Of a DNA stretch of 9,502 nt, positions 1 to 6,863 are shown one piece after another. Within the stretch, counting starts at the first letter, position 1; every line of letters starts with the position of its first letter. The stretch spans positions 1 through 9,502 of the forward strand of contig JASHOI010000741.1 in NCBI GenBank assembly GCA_030041195.1, read 5' to 3'. The DNA comes from Streptosporangiaceae bacterium. GTDB taxonomy: Bacteria > Actinomycetota > Actinomycetes > Streptosporangiales > Streptosporangiaceae. Below the pieces are notes generated by a model. That model was given only the letters and a program-made list of their open reading frames with translations. It was not told the DNA's origin and made no database searches. Made by a program: the position numbers and the translations under genes.

Positions 1-1
1 C

Positions 2-391
2 GGGGGGCCGCTGGAACGGCTGACCCCGCTGACCGTCACCGACCCGGCCCAGCTGCGCCGCGAGCTCGCCCAGATTAGGCGGTCGGGATTCGCCGTGGCC
101 CGCGGCCGGATCACGCTGCCCGACGTGGTGGTCGCGGTGCCGGTCTACGACCAGCTCGGCGGCGTGGCCGCGGCGATCAGCATCGTGGTCGAGGCCGAGC
201 GGTGCCATCCGCAGGCGCTGGCGAACATGCTCACCGGTGCCTCCAGCGCGATCACCCGGAGGTTGGCCCCGCAGCCGGGCGCGCGACTGGCGGCAAACGC
301 CAGGCGGCGCCGTGGACATCCCCTGGCGGGTGCGGCGGCCGGCCGCCGCGCCGCGGCGAGCAGGCCGGCCGGCGTCAACGCACCGGGCTGA
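2..391 (+). CDS. IclR-family transcriptional regulator, C-terminal part (5' end outside window)
   Basis: This is the last 129 codons of a gene that begins left of the window. The stretch VPVYDQLGGVAAAISIVV (fragment residues 46-63) followed by a helix ending SAITRRL (82-88) is typical of the IclR effector-binding domain, which senses small organic acids and controls catabolic operons. The DNA-binding winged helix lies outside the window. IclR proteins normally end within a few residues of the SAITRRL-like helix. Here the frame continues about 40 more residues rich in Arg, Ala and Pro, with no recognisable fold, so a lost stop codon or a frameshift is possible. The stop overlaps by 17 bp the end of the convergent amidohydrolase gene. 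A role in controlling the neighbouring dehydrogenase operon is inferred only from position. Confidence 0.8.
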   Translation, partial: GGPLERLTPLTVTDPAQLRRELAQIRRSGFAVARGRITLPDVVVAVPVYDQLGGVAAAISIVVEAERCHPQALANMLTGASSAITRRLAPQPGARLAANARRRRGHPLAGAAAGRRAAASRPAGVNAPG

Positions 392-1379
392 TCCCGAGCC
401 AACGGAACGCGTTGTTCCAGGTAATGTCCTCCAGGACATTCGGCGGCAGGTCCATCGAGCGGAGCGTGCGCCCGGCCGGGTCCTCGCGCGGCATCGCCGG
501 GAAGTCCGAGCCGACCAGCAGCCGGTCGCCGCCCAGCAGATCCACCAGGTACCGGATCGCCCGCCGGTCGAACACCAGCGAGTCGTACCAGAATCGGCGG
601 GCGTATTCCAATGGCGACGGGCCATCGTCCGGCATTACCGCTCGCTCGGGTACCGGTGGCTCCTCGTTCCAGGCCCCACTCCAGAAGTACTGCGCTCGCG
701 GCAGCATCAGCGCGAGGCCGCCGGCGCCATGGCTGAACGAGATCCGCAGGGCCGGGCACTTGGCCGCGGTGCCGCCGGTGATCAGGGACGCGGCCGCCAG
801 CGCGCCCTCCACGCCGACCGCGTAGGTGCCACGCGCCGAGGCCGGAAGCCGGCTGCTGGCGGAGGGCATCGCGTGCACGAAGACCGCCACCCCGAGCCGC
901 TCGGCCTCGGCGAAGAACGGCAGGAACCGCTCATCGCCGATCGGGGTGTCCAGCACGCTCGACGCGATCTCCACGCCGCGCAGCCCTAGTTCCACGACCG
1001 CCGGCAGCTCAGCCGCTGCGGCGTCGGGGTCCTGCAGCGGCACCATGCCGAGCCCGATCAGCCGGGCCGGGTCGACGGAGCACAGCTCCGCGGCGAACTC
1101 GTTGACGTGCCTGGCCAGCGCGAGACCGTCGGCGGCCGGCAGGTCGTAGCGCAGCAGCGGCGGCATCGGCGACACCACCTCGGCGTCGACGCCCGAGGCG
1201 GCCATCGCCGCCACCCGCCGCTCCGCGTCGAAGAACACGTCGCGGGCCTTGAAGCGCATCGGGCCGAAAACCAGGGTCCGGGCGGTGTCCCCGTCGACGG
1301 GCTCCATCCGCGGGAAGCAGTCCGGCGCGTCCGGCGGGTAGTCGCGCGGCAGCAGGTGCGCGTGCGCGTCGATGAGCAC
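375..1379 (-). CDS. Amidohydrolase family 2 protein (ACMSD-like metal-dependent hydrolase/decarboxylase)
   Basis: A 334-residue TIM-barrel amidohydrolase of the Amidohydro_2 (COG2159) type. The metal ligands expected for this family are visible: His6 and His8 in IDAHAH at the N-terminus, His169 in VFVHA, His217 in FSHGAGG and Asp292 in VGSDFP. The overall pattern, including GLGMVPLQDP near 110-118, follows aminocarboxymuconate semialdehyde decarboxylase and relatives such as gamma-resorcylate and 5-carboxyvanillate decarboxylases. Non-oxidative decarboxylation or C-C hydrolysis of a carboxylate is therefore likelier than amide hydrolysis. The start is GTG at 1379, placed directly before the HxH motif and 5 nt after a GGAGG ribosome site at 1385-1389. 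It is the last gene of the - strand operon, 20 bp after the dehydrogenase. The usual HGGG after the third histidine is HGAG here. The substrate is unknown. Confidence 0.88.
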   Translation of the reverse strand: MLIDAHAHLLPRDYPPDAPDCFPRMEPVDGDTARTLVFGPMRFKARDVFFDAERRVAAMAASGVDAEVVSPMPPLLRYDLPAADGLALARHVNEFAAELCSVDPARLIGLGMVPLQDPDAAAAELPAVVELGLRGVEIASSVLDTPIGDERFLPFFAEAERLGVAVFVHAMPSASSRLPASARGTYAVGVEGALAAASLITGGTAAKCPALRISFSHGAGGLALMLPRAQYFWSGAWNEEPPVPERAVMPDDGPSPLEYARRFWYDSLVFDRRAIRYLVDLLGGDRLLVGSDFPAMPREDPAGRTLRSMDLPPNVLEDITWNNAFRWLGISPVR

Positions 1380-1399
1380 AGGGGCCTCCGGTCGCTCGG

Positions 1400-2503
1400 T
1401 CAGGAACCTGGCTGAACCGAGACGCCGATCGCGGCCTCGCCCGGCACCTCGCCGCCGAGGGTCTCGATGGCCAGCGCTGCGTCGTCCAGCCCGAACGTGT
1501 GGGTGTGCATCTTCTCGAGCGGGAAGCGGCGCGATTCGATCAGCGCGATCGCGTCCTCCATGCCGCGCGCGTCCACCCCGAACGCGCCGCGGACGGTGAG
1601 CGCCCGGTTGATCATCAGATCGGTGCGGACCGGTATCTCCCGGTTGCCCTTGAGCCCGGCCAGCACCACCCGGCCGCCGCGGCGCACGGACAGCAGCGCG
1701 TCGGTGATGGGCTCCGCGGCCATCGGCGTGAGCTCGAGCGCCAGGTCGGCCATGTCCCCGCCGGTGATCTCCGAGACTCGCTCGACGGTGTTTTCCGCGG
1801 CGTCCCCGTCCACCACGATCGTGTGGTCGGCACCGAGCTCGCGGGCCAGCGCGAGCTTGTGCGCGTCCGATGCCAGCCCGGTGATGATGATCGCCCCGGC
1901 CCCGGCCGCGCGCGCCGCGACGACCGCTGCGATGCCGCGCTGACCCGCGCCGAGCACCAGGACGGTCTCGCCGATCCGGACCTCGCCGAGGTGGCAGGCC
2001 CAGCGCACGCCCGCGCCCATCGCGTTGTACAGCGCCGCCACCTCGACCGGCAGCGCGGGGTCGACCTTGTGCAGAACGGAGGTCGGCGACAGGTACATGT
2101 ACTCGGCCAGGCCGCCCCACAGCGCCGGCTCGGTGCCGATGCCGGTCACCCCGTGCCCGTACTTCCGGTTGGGGCAGAACTGGTACCGGCCGGTCAGGCA
2201 GTCCCGGCAGGCGCGGCAGGGGACGATCACCTCGACCGCTACCCGGTCACCCGGCTGGACCCCCCATCGTTCCGCGGCCCGCTCGCCCACCTCCTCGATG
2301 ATGCCCAGCGGCTCGTGGCCAGGGATGAAGGCCGGCCGGGGCCCGCCGAGATGCCCTCGGTAAGTCTCGACGTCGCTGCCGCAGATGCCGTTGGCCTCGA
2401 TCCGCAGCAGCCCGTCGTCGGGTCCGGTCGCCGGCCGCGGGAACTCGCGCAGCTCGATCTGCTTCGGTGCGACCTGAACGGCCGCGCGCACCATGTCGGT
2501 CAC
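1400..2503 (-). CDS. Zinc-dependent medium-chain alcohol dehydrogenase (threonine/sorbitol dehydrogenase-like)
   Basis: A 367-residue medium-chain dehydrogenase/reductase that oxidises an alcohol to an aldehyde or ketone with a nicotinamide cofactor. The catalytic zinc region shows Cys41 in NGICGSD and His63-Glu64 in PGHEPLG. Structural zinc ligands are Cys96, Cys99, Cys102 and Cys110. The Rossmann motif is GAGQRG at 185-190, with GQR where most relatives have GGV or GPI. The strand after it ends IIITGLAS without the acidic residue usual for NAD, so cofactor choice is uncertain. It is of the COG1063 type and clearly different from the two dehydrogenases upstream. The GTG start at 2503 follows AAAGGA (2510-2515) by 6 nt; an in-frame ATG at 2494 is an alternative. 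It lies 18 bp after its upstream neighbour and 20 bp before the amidohydrolase, in one operon. The substrate is not identifiable. Confidence 0.9.
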   Translation of the reverse strand: MTDMVRAAVQVAPKQIELREFPRPATGPDDGLLRIEANGICGSDVETYRGHLGGPRPAFIPGHEPLGIIEEVGERAAERWGVQPGDRVAVEVIVPCRACRDCLTGRYQFCPNRKYGHGVTGIGTEPALWGGLAEYMYLSPTSVLHKVDPALPVEVAALYNAMGAGVRWACHLGEVRIGETVLVLGAGQRGIAAVVAARAAGAGAIIITGLASDAHKLALARELGADHTIVVDGDAAENTVERVSEITGGDMADLALELTPMAAEPITDALLSVRRGGRVVLAGLKGNREIPVRTDLMINRALTVRGAFGVDARGMEDAIALIESRRFPLEKMHTHTFGLDDAALAIETLGGEVPGEAAIGVSVQPGS

Positions 2504-2521
2504 CGGCGATCCTTTGGGTGG

Positions 2522-3649
2522 CTAGCTGTGCTGGTGGATGATCACGCCGCGGAGGTTCTTGCCGTCTTCCAGGTCCTGGTAGGCCTGGTTGATCTCGTCC
2601 AGCCGGTACCGCCGGGTAATCAGCTCGTTCAGCTTGAGGTCGCCGGAGCGGTACAGGCCGAGCAGCACCGGGATGTCGTACAGCGGGTTGCTGTCGCCGA
2701 ACAGCGCGCCGCGTATCTGCCGCTGGTATCCGATCAGCATGCCGGCGTGCACGTGCACCGCGCGCTCGTCGGCATGGCCGACGGCGGTGATCGTGACCTT
2801 GCCGCCCTTGCCGGTCATCTGCACGGCCGCGTTCACGGTCTCCTCGGTGACCACCGACGGCGTGAGGATCACGTGGTCGGCGAGCTGGCCCCAGGTGGTC
2901 TCGACGACGAACTCGTGTGCCTCCTTGGCCGTCGCGAACGCGTGCGTGGCGCCGAACACGCTGGTGGCCGAGTCCCGCTTGAACTCGACCGGGTCGACAA
3001 CGACAACGTTCTTGGCCCCCGCGTACCGGGCGCCCTGCACCGCGTTGCTGCCGACGCCGCCCGCGCCGAAGATGACCACGGTGTCGCCGGCCCGCACCCC
3101 AGCCGCGTGCACCGCCGAGCCCCATCCGGTGGGGACGCCGCAGCCGACCAGGCACGCGACCTCCCACGGGATGTCATCGGCGGGCAGCGGGACGCAGGCC
3201 CACTCAGACACGACCGCGTACTGGGAGAACGTGCCGAGGGTGCAGAAGCCGCCGAGATCCTCGTCGCCCAGGTGGAACCGGAACGTGCCGTCGAGGAACA
3301 TGCCGGTTCCGGCGTTGAGGCCCTTGACGCACATGTTCTGGTGCCCGCTCACGCACGGCCGGCAGGCGCCGCAGGCGGGAATGTAGGAGCAGATGAGCCG
3401 GTCGCCGGCCTTGACCCGGCGCACGTCGGGCCCGACCGACTCCACGATCCCCGCGCCCTCGTGTCCCCCGACGATCGGGAACCGCGGCCGCGCGTCGCCC
3501 TTGGTGATGTGGTTGTCGGAGTGGCACAGACCCGCGGCGTAGAACTGCACCCGGACCTCGTGCGCCTTGGGCTCGTCGAGCTGCAGGTCGGCAAGTTCCC
3601 AGCCGATGTGCGGGCCGCGGGCGATGGCGGCTCGGGTCGTGATGCTCAT
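2522..3649 (-). CDS. NDMA-dependent (mycofactocin-associated type) zinc alcohol dehydrogenase, copy 2
   Basis: A 375-residue zinc alcohol dehydrogenase resembling the NDMA-dependent family (TIGR03989, Rxyl_3153 type). Members are nicotinoproteins that hold NAD(H) tightly, and they are associated with the redox cofactor mycofactocin. Catalytic zinc ligands are Cys42 in GLCHSD, His63 in GGHEGAG and Cys170 in GCGVPTGWGS. Structural zinc is bound by Cys93, Cys96, Cys99 and Cys107. The Rossmann motif FGAGGVGSN (194-202) is followed by Asp219 in VVVVDP, as expected for NAD. The family signatures GTFRFH (121-126) and LGTFSQY (138-144) are present. The ATG start lies 9 bp after the stop of the upstream paralogue, with a weak AGGCGGG ribosome site. 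It probably acts on a short or aromatic alcohol, but the substrate is not known. No mycofactocin biosynthesis gene is in this window. Confidence 0.92.
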   Translation of the reverse strand: MSITTRAAIARGPHIGWELADLQLDEPKAHEVRVQFYAAGLCHSDNHITKGDARPRFPIVGGHEGAGIVESVGPDVRRVKAGDRLICSYIPACGACRPCVSGHQNMCVKGLNAGTGMFLDGTFRFHLGDEDLGGFCTLGTFSQYAVVSEWACVPLPADDIPWEVACLVGCGVPTGWGSAVHAAGVRAGDTVVIFGAGGVGSNAVQGARYAGAKNVVVVDPVEFKRDSATSVFGATHAFATAKEAHEFVVETTWGQLADHVILTPSVVTEETVNAAVQMTGKGGKVTITAVGHADERAVHVHAGMLIGYQRQIRGALFGDSNPLYDIPVLLGLYRSGDLKLNELITRRYRLDEINQAYQDLEDGKNLRGVIIHQHS

Positions 3650-3658
3650 AGGGCCCGC

Positions 3659-4771
3659 CTACTCATGCTCGTGGATGATCACGCCGCGGACGTTCTTGCC
3701 GTCGAGCATGTCCTGGTAGCCCTGGTTGATCTCGTCCAGCCGGTACCGGCGGGTGATCAGCTCGTCGAGCTTGAGGTCGCCGGACCGGTACAGGCCGAGC
3801 AGCCGCGGCACGTCGATCAGCGGGTTGCACGCGCCATAGATCGCGCCCTGCACCCGGCGCTGATAGCCGATGAGCATGCCGGGGTTCTCCTCTACCCAGC
3901 CGTTGCCGACCGCGGTGATCGTGACCTGCCCGGTCTTGCCCACCACCTGGATCGCGTTGTGGATGACCTCGTCGTGCAGCACCCCGACCGTGATGATCGC
4001 GTGATCGGCGAGCTCCCCCCAGGTGGTCTCGACCACGAACTCGTGCGCCTCCTTCGCCGTGGCGAACGTGTGCGTGGCCCCGAACACCGCGGCCATCTCG
4101 CGCTTGAACTCCACCGGGTCGACCACGATGACGTTCTTGGCCCCGGCCAGCGCCGCGCCCTGCACGGCGTTGCTGCCGACGCCGCCGCTGCCGTAGATCA
4201 CCACGGTCTGGCCGGGGCGAACCCCGGCGGCGTACACCGCCGACCCCCAGCCGGTTGGCACCCCGCAGGACACGAGCGCGGCGACGTCGAACGGGATGTC
4301 GGCGGGGATCTGGATGCAGGAGAACTCGGAGACGACCGTGTACTGGGAGAAGGTGCCCAGCACGCACAGCCCACCGAAGTCTTCGCCGTTTTGGTGGAAC
4401 CGGAACGTGCCGTCGGCGAACTCGCCGGTCGACGCGTTCTTGCCCGCGTCGCACAGGTTCTGCCGGCCGGTCGAGCAGTACCGGCACGAGCCGCAGGCCG
4501 GGATGAACGAGCACACCAGGTGATCGCCGAGGCTGACCCTGGTCACCCCGGGCCCGACCGCGTCGACGACGCCGGCGCCCTCGTGGCCGCCGACCACCGG
4601 AAAGCGCATCCGCGCGTCACCTTTCTGGATGTGGTCGTCGGAGTGGCACAGGCCGGCCGCGTAGAACTTGATCCGGACCTCGTTGGCCTTGGGCTCGTCG
4701 AGCTCCAGGTCGGTGATCTCCCACGGCAGCCCCGGGGCGCGGCAGACCGCGGCGCGGGTCGTCATGCTCAA
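3659..4771 (-). CDS. NDMA-dependent (mycofactocin-associated type) zinc alcohol dehydrogenase, copy 1
   Basis: First gene of the - strand operon and a close paralogue of the next gene; a hand count over the first 60 residues gives 43 identities. Zinc ligands match: Cys42, His63 and Cys169 (SCGVPTGWGS) for catalysis, and Cys93, Cys96, Cys99 and Cys107 for structure. The Rossmann motif is YGSGGVGSN (193-201) with Asp218 after it. I chose a TTG start at 4771, giving 370 residues. It yields MSMTTRAA, aligning with MSITTRAA of the paralogue, and it follows AAAGGGG (4778-4784) by 6 nt. Alternatives are ATG at 4789 (376 residues, no good ribosome site) and ATG at 4765 (spacing 12). Most differences from copy 2 lie outside the metal sites, so altered substrate range or plain redundancy are both possible. 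The family normally passes electrons to mycofactocin rather than to free NAD. Confidence 0.91.
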   Translation of the reverse strand: MSMTTRAAVCRAPGLPWEITDLELDEPKANEVRIKFYAAGLCHSDDHIQKGDARMRFPVVGGHEGAGVVDAVGPGVTRVSLGDHLVCSFIPACGSCRYCSTGRQNLCDAGKNASTGEFADGTFRFHQNGEDFGGLCVLGTFSQYTVVSEFSCIQIPADIPFDVAALVSCGVPTGWGSAVYAAGVRPGQTVVIYGSGGVGSNAVQGAALAGAKNVIVVDPVEFKREMAAVFGATHTFATAKEAHEFVVETTWGELADHAIITVGVLHDEVIHNAIQVVGKTGQVTITAVGNGWVEENPGMLIGYQRRVQGAIYGACNPLIDVPRLLGLYRSGDLKLDELITRRYRLDEINQGYQDMLDGKNVRGVIIHEHE

Positions 4772-4979
4772 GGTGGACCCCTTTCCCATGGCCTAGTCCA
4801 CGATGAAGCCGGGCCGGCGAGGGTCGCCATACGTATTTCACTTCGCGGAAGACAAAGCAGCACCAGGCCCAGGCGACGGGCGTCCCGGAAGTTCATTTTC
4901 AGGTCAGCAGCACTCAGTCCCAGGCGGCCGGCAGGACTTATACAGGTGTAGGGGCTAGTAAAGGCCGTGGGAGGCGCGG
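4772..4979. other. Divergent intergenic region between dehydrogenase operon and sigma factor gene
   Basis: This 208-bp stretch is the longest without a gene and must hold the promoters of both divergent units. It is visibly less GC-rich than its surroundings at 4829-4860, 4888-4900 and 4936-4962. I see ATACGTAT at 4829-4836 and GACGGGCGTC at 4875-4884 as short palindromes. The + strand has TATACA at 4939-4944 and TAGTAA at 4956-4961, but neither has a convincing -35 partner. No clear GGAAC-type ECF sigma site was found, so autoregulation of the sigma gene is not supported by eye. Confidence 0.6.
4826..4855 (-). promoter_or_regulatory. Candidate promoter of the dehydrogenase operon
   Basis: On the - strand, TTGTCT (4850-4855) and TATGGC (4826-4831) are separated by 18 nt and would start transcription roughly 50 nt before the TTG start codon. 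A self-complementary ATACGTAT at 4829-4836 overlaps the -10 region and could be an operator half or core. Neither box is close to consensus, so this is a weak, pattern-based call. Confidence 0.25.
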
Positions 4980-5543
4980 ATGGACTGGGGCAGGCGCACG
5001 GCCCTGGAGCGCGACTTTGACTGCTTCGCGGCCGAGGTGTCGGACCCACTGCTGCGCACCGGCCACCTGATGACCGGGAACGCCAACGACGCCGAGGACC
5101 TGGTACAGGAAACGCTGCTGAGGGTCGCGCGACGGTGGAACCGGGTGCGATTCATGGATCACCCGGCCGCTTATGCCCGCCGGATCCTGGTGAACCTCGT
5201 GCTGCGCGACGCCGACCGCCGGTCCCGGCAACGGGCCGAACTGTGGCCGCATGACGACGCGGCCGAAGCCGCCGACGAGAGCGCGGCACGGGCACTGCGG
5301 GAGGTCGACGACGTGGCCGAGTTCCGCTGGGCGCTGGCGCAGTTGCCCGCGCGGCAGCGGGCCGTGCTGGTGCTGCGCTACTGGGCTGACCTGCCGGCCG
5401 CCGAGGTCGCTGACATCCTCGGCTGTTCGGAAGGGACGGTCACCAGCACCGCATCGCGGGCGGCCGCTCGCCTGGCCGAGACCCTAGGCGTGCCGCCTGT
5501 TACCCGAGTCCATCGCTCCGCGACCACGAAGGGGACCATCTGA
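4980..5543 (+). CDS. SigE-family ECF RNA polymerase sigma factor
   Basis: A 187-residue group IV sigma factor of the SigE family common in Streptomyces and relatives. It directs RNA polymerase to a small regulon, usually in response to an envelope signal. Region 2 covers about residues 16-80 with the core-binding motif DAEDLVQETLLRV (37-49). Region 4 covers about 111-165 with LPARQRAVLVLRYW (122-135) and a helix-turn-helix containing CSEGTVTS (149-156). In most family members the recognition helix reads GTVKS; here Lys is replaced by Thr155, which might change promoter choice. The ATG at 4980 follows GGGAGG (4969-4974) by 5 nt. The stop overlaps the next gene's start as TGATG, so the two are translationally coupled. 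The gene is divergent from the dehydrogenase operon, but no link to it is shown. Confidence 0.9.
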   Translation: MDWGRRTALERDFDCFAAEVSDPLLRTGHLMTGNANDAEDLVQETLLRVARRWNRVRFMDHPAAYARRILVNLVLRDADRRSRQRAELWPHDDAAEAADESAARALREVDDVAEFRWALAQLPARQRAVLVLRYWADLPAAEVADILGCSEGTVTSTASRAAARLAETLGVPPVTRVHRSATTKGTI

Positions 5544-6202
5544 TGCCTACCGAGCAACTCGAGAACGCACTGCGCAGCGCGCTCGCCAGGGCGGCTGCCG
5601 ACATCCAGGACCCGGAGCAGGCGCGCCAGCGGCTGCTGCAGCGCAATTACCGGCCCAGACGCGGCCACCGGAAGCTCGGCGCGGGAATCATCGCCGCCGC
5701 GGCCGCCGGAGCAGTCGTGCTAGGCCTCGGCCTCAGCGGTGTCGTTGGCTCCGCCCCGGCCGATGGGCCGGGCATCATCCGGACCGCGGCCTTCACGCTC
5801 GTCAAGCACACCAACGGCACCGTGACACTGGCCACCAACCTGAACGTGTTTCTGGAGCCCAGCGTCCTGCAGCGCGACCTGCAGCGAGACGGCATCCCGG
5901 CGCTGGTCACGACCGGCAGCTTCTGCTCCTCAGATCCCAGCCCGGCCGGCATCAACCAGGTCATGGGGGGGATGAAACACTCGGACGCCGTGACGATCAA
6001 CCCAGCGGCCATCCCCGCCGGCGCCGAGCTGAGCTTCGGCTACTTCCGGATGACCGGCGGCGCGGAGACCGCGATGGCGCTCATCTACACGAACTCCCAC
6101 ACCTGCACCAGCTACGCGTCCGCGCCGACTACTCCGCCCAGCGGAAGCAGCGCCATGGTCTTGCACGACACCGGCGGAGCCAACGGCCCGACGTCACCGT
6201 AG
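5543..6202 (+). CDS. Single-pass membrane protein, probable partner (anti-sigma-like) of the SigE-family factor
   Basis: A 219-residue protein I do not recognise by family. Its layout is a 44-residue basic cytoplasmic N-terminus with a helical start (EQLENALRSALARAAADI, residues 4-21), one hydrophobic segment at about 45-68, and an outer domain of about 150 residues. The outer domain has two cysteines, Cys128 and Cys188, that could form a disulphide, and a Ser/Thr/Pro/Gly-rich tail from about 190. This architecture and the one-base TGATG overlap with the sigma gene suggest a membrane regulator that holds or senses for the sigma factor. No zinc-binding HxxxCxxC anti-sigma motif is present, so the role is inferred from context. 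The ATG at 5543 has AAGGGG at 5529-5534 with 8-nt spacing. Other possibilities are a lipid-free anchored sensor or a target of the sigma factor. Confidence 0.8.
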   Translation: MPTEQLENALRSALARAAADIQDPEQARQRLLQRNYRPRRGHRKLGAGIIAAAAAGAVVLGLGLSGVVGSAPADGPGIIRTAAFTLVKHTNGTVTLATNLNVFLEPSVLQRDLQRDGIPALVTTGSFCSSDPSPAGINQVMGGMKHSDAVTINPAAIPAGAELSFGYFRMTGGAETAMALIYTNSHTCTSYASAPTTPPSGSSAMVLHDTGGANGPTSP

Positions 6203-6243
6203 CCGCGGGCCGTGCAGCGGCGAACTCGACTGGGGAAGTCCCG

Positions 6244-6858
6244 GTGAAGCGCTCGGTGAAACGCCCGGTCCTGATCGGCGCGGCCACCGTGGCCACCGTG
6301 GTGGCCTGGTGGTGGACCGATTCGGCCCCCTACCCGTACACGCAGCGCTGGCTGCTGGACCTGCCGCTGCCGTTTTTGACCAACCGCCGGCTCGACGCGC
6401 TGCTTGCCGTCCGGCCGGGAGAGCGGGTCCTCGAGATCGGGCCGGGCACCGGCCTGCAGGCCCTGCACGTGGCGAGGCTGCTGAGCGCGAGTGGGCGGCT
6501 GGACATCGTCGACATCCAGCAGCCGATGCTCGATCACGTCATGCGCCGCGCGGCGGCGGCGAAGATCGGCTCGATCGTCCCGGCCCGGACGGACGCGCGG
6601 GACCTCCCGTTTGACGACGGCAGCTTCGACGCGGTCTACCTGGTCACGGTTCTCGGCGAGATTCCCGATCCCGGTGCGGCCCTGCGGGAGATCCGTCGTG
6701 TCCTGAAGCCGGGCGGACGGCTGATCGTCGGGGAGTTCGCGGACCGTCATTACGTCCCGCTGGTGACCTTGCTGCGGTACGCGAACGACGCCGGGCTGCG
6801 GCCGTCGGCGTGGCTCGGGCCGCCGCTGGCGTACTTCGCCCGGTTCCAGCCAGCCTGA
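6244..6858 (+). CDS. Membrane-anchored class I SAM-dependent methyltransferase (Methyltransf_11 type)
   Basis: A 204-residue methyltransferase that would transfer a methyl group from S-adenosylmethionine. Motif I is VLEIGPGTG (62-70). The acidic end of strand 2 is IVDIQQ (88-93). Motif II/III material appears as DARDLPFDDGSFDAV (117-131) and LKPGGRLIVGEF (154-165). These match the ubiquinone/menaquinone-type (UbiE-like) methyltransferase fold. Residues 8-24, ending in three tryptophans, form a hydrophobic helix that probably anchors the enzyme to the membrane, which suggests a lipid or isoprenoid-like substrate. The GTG at 6244 follows GGGGAAG (6232-6238) by 5 nt; GTG 6256 is an alternative. 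It begins 41 bp after the membrane protein gene with no obvious terminator between, so it may be co-transcribed with the sigma pair. The substrate is unknown. Confidence 0.86.
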   Translation: MKRSVKRPVLIGAATVATVVAWWWTDSAPYPYTQRWLLDLPLPFLTNRRLDALLAVRPGERVLEIGPGTGLQALHVARLLSASGRLDIVDIQQPMLDHVMRRAAAAKIGSIVPARTDARDLPFDDGSFDAVYLVTVLGEIPDPGAALREIRRVLKPGGRLIVGEFADRHYVPLVTLLRYANDAGLRPSAWLGPPLAYFARFQPA

Positions 6859-6863
6859 GCGCG

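Noticed and set aside
145..1149. Other open frames of 100-250 codons over the amidohydrolase and IclR end
   Set aside because: They are composition shadows of two well-supported genes, with no domains and no good ribosome sites.
1380..2120. Upstream extension of the amidohydrolase frame to about 580 residues
   Set aside because: The added part lies inside the dehydrogenase gene and is low-complexity Arg/Gly/Ala. Family similarity begins exactly at the GTG at 1379, which has a ribosome site.
1499..4951. A + strand open frame of about 1150 codons antisense to the three dehydrogenases
   Set aside because: Its sequence is Arg/Val/His/Asp-rich with no domain and internally repeats where the duplicated dehydrogenases lie opposite. 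It is the mirror of GC-rich third positions in real - strand genes.
4936..4962. TATACA and TAGTAA as -10 boxes for the sigma factor gene
   Set aside because: Neither has a recognisable -35 at 16-18 nt, nor an ECF-type GGAAC element. They are too weak to list as a promoter.
6282..6306. Exact tandem 9-bp repeat GGCCACCGT followed by an inverted GGTGGCC
   Set aside because: It lies in the methyltransferase membrane helix and codes for repeated Ala-Thr-Val. Coding constraint and base composition explain it.
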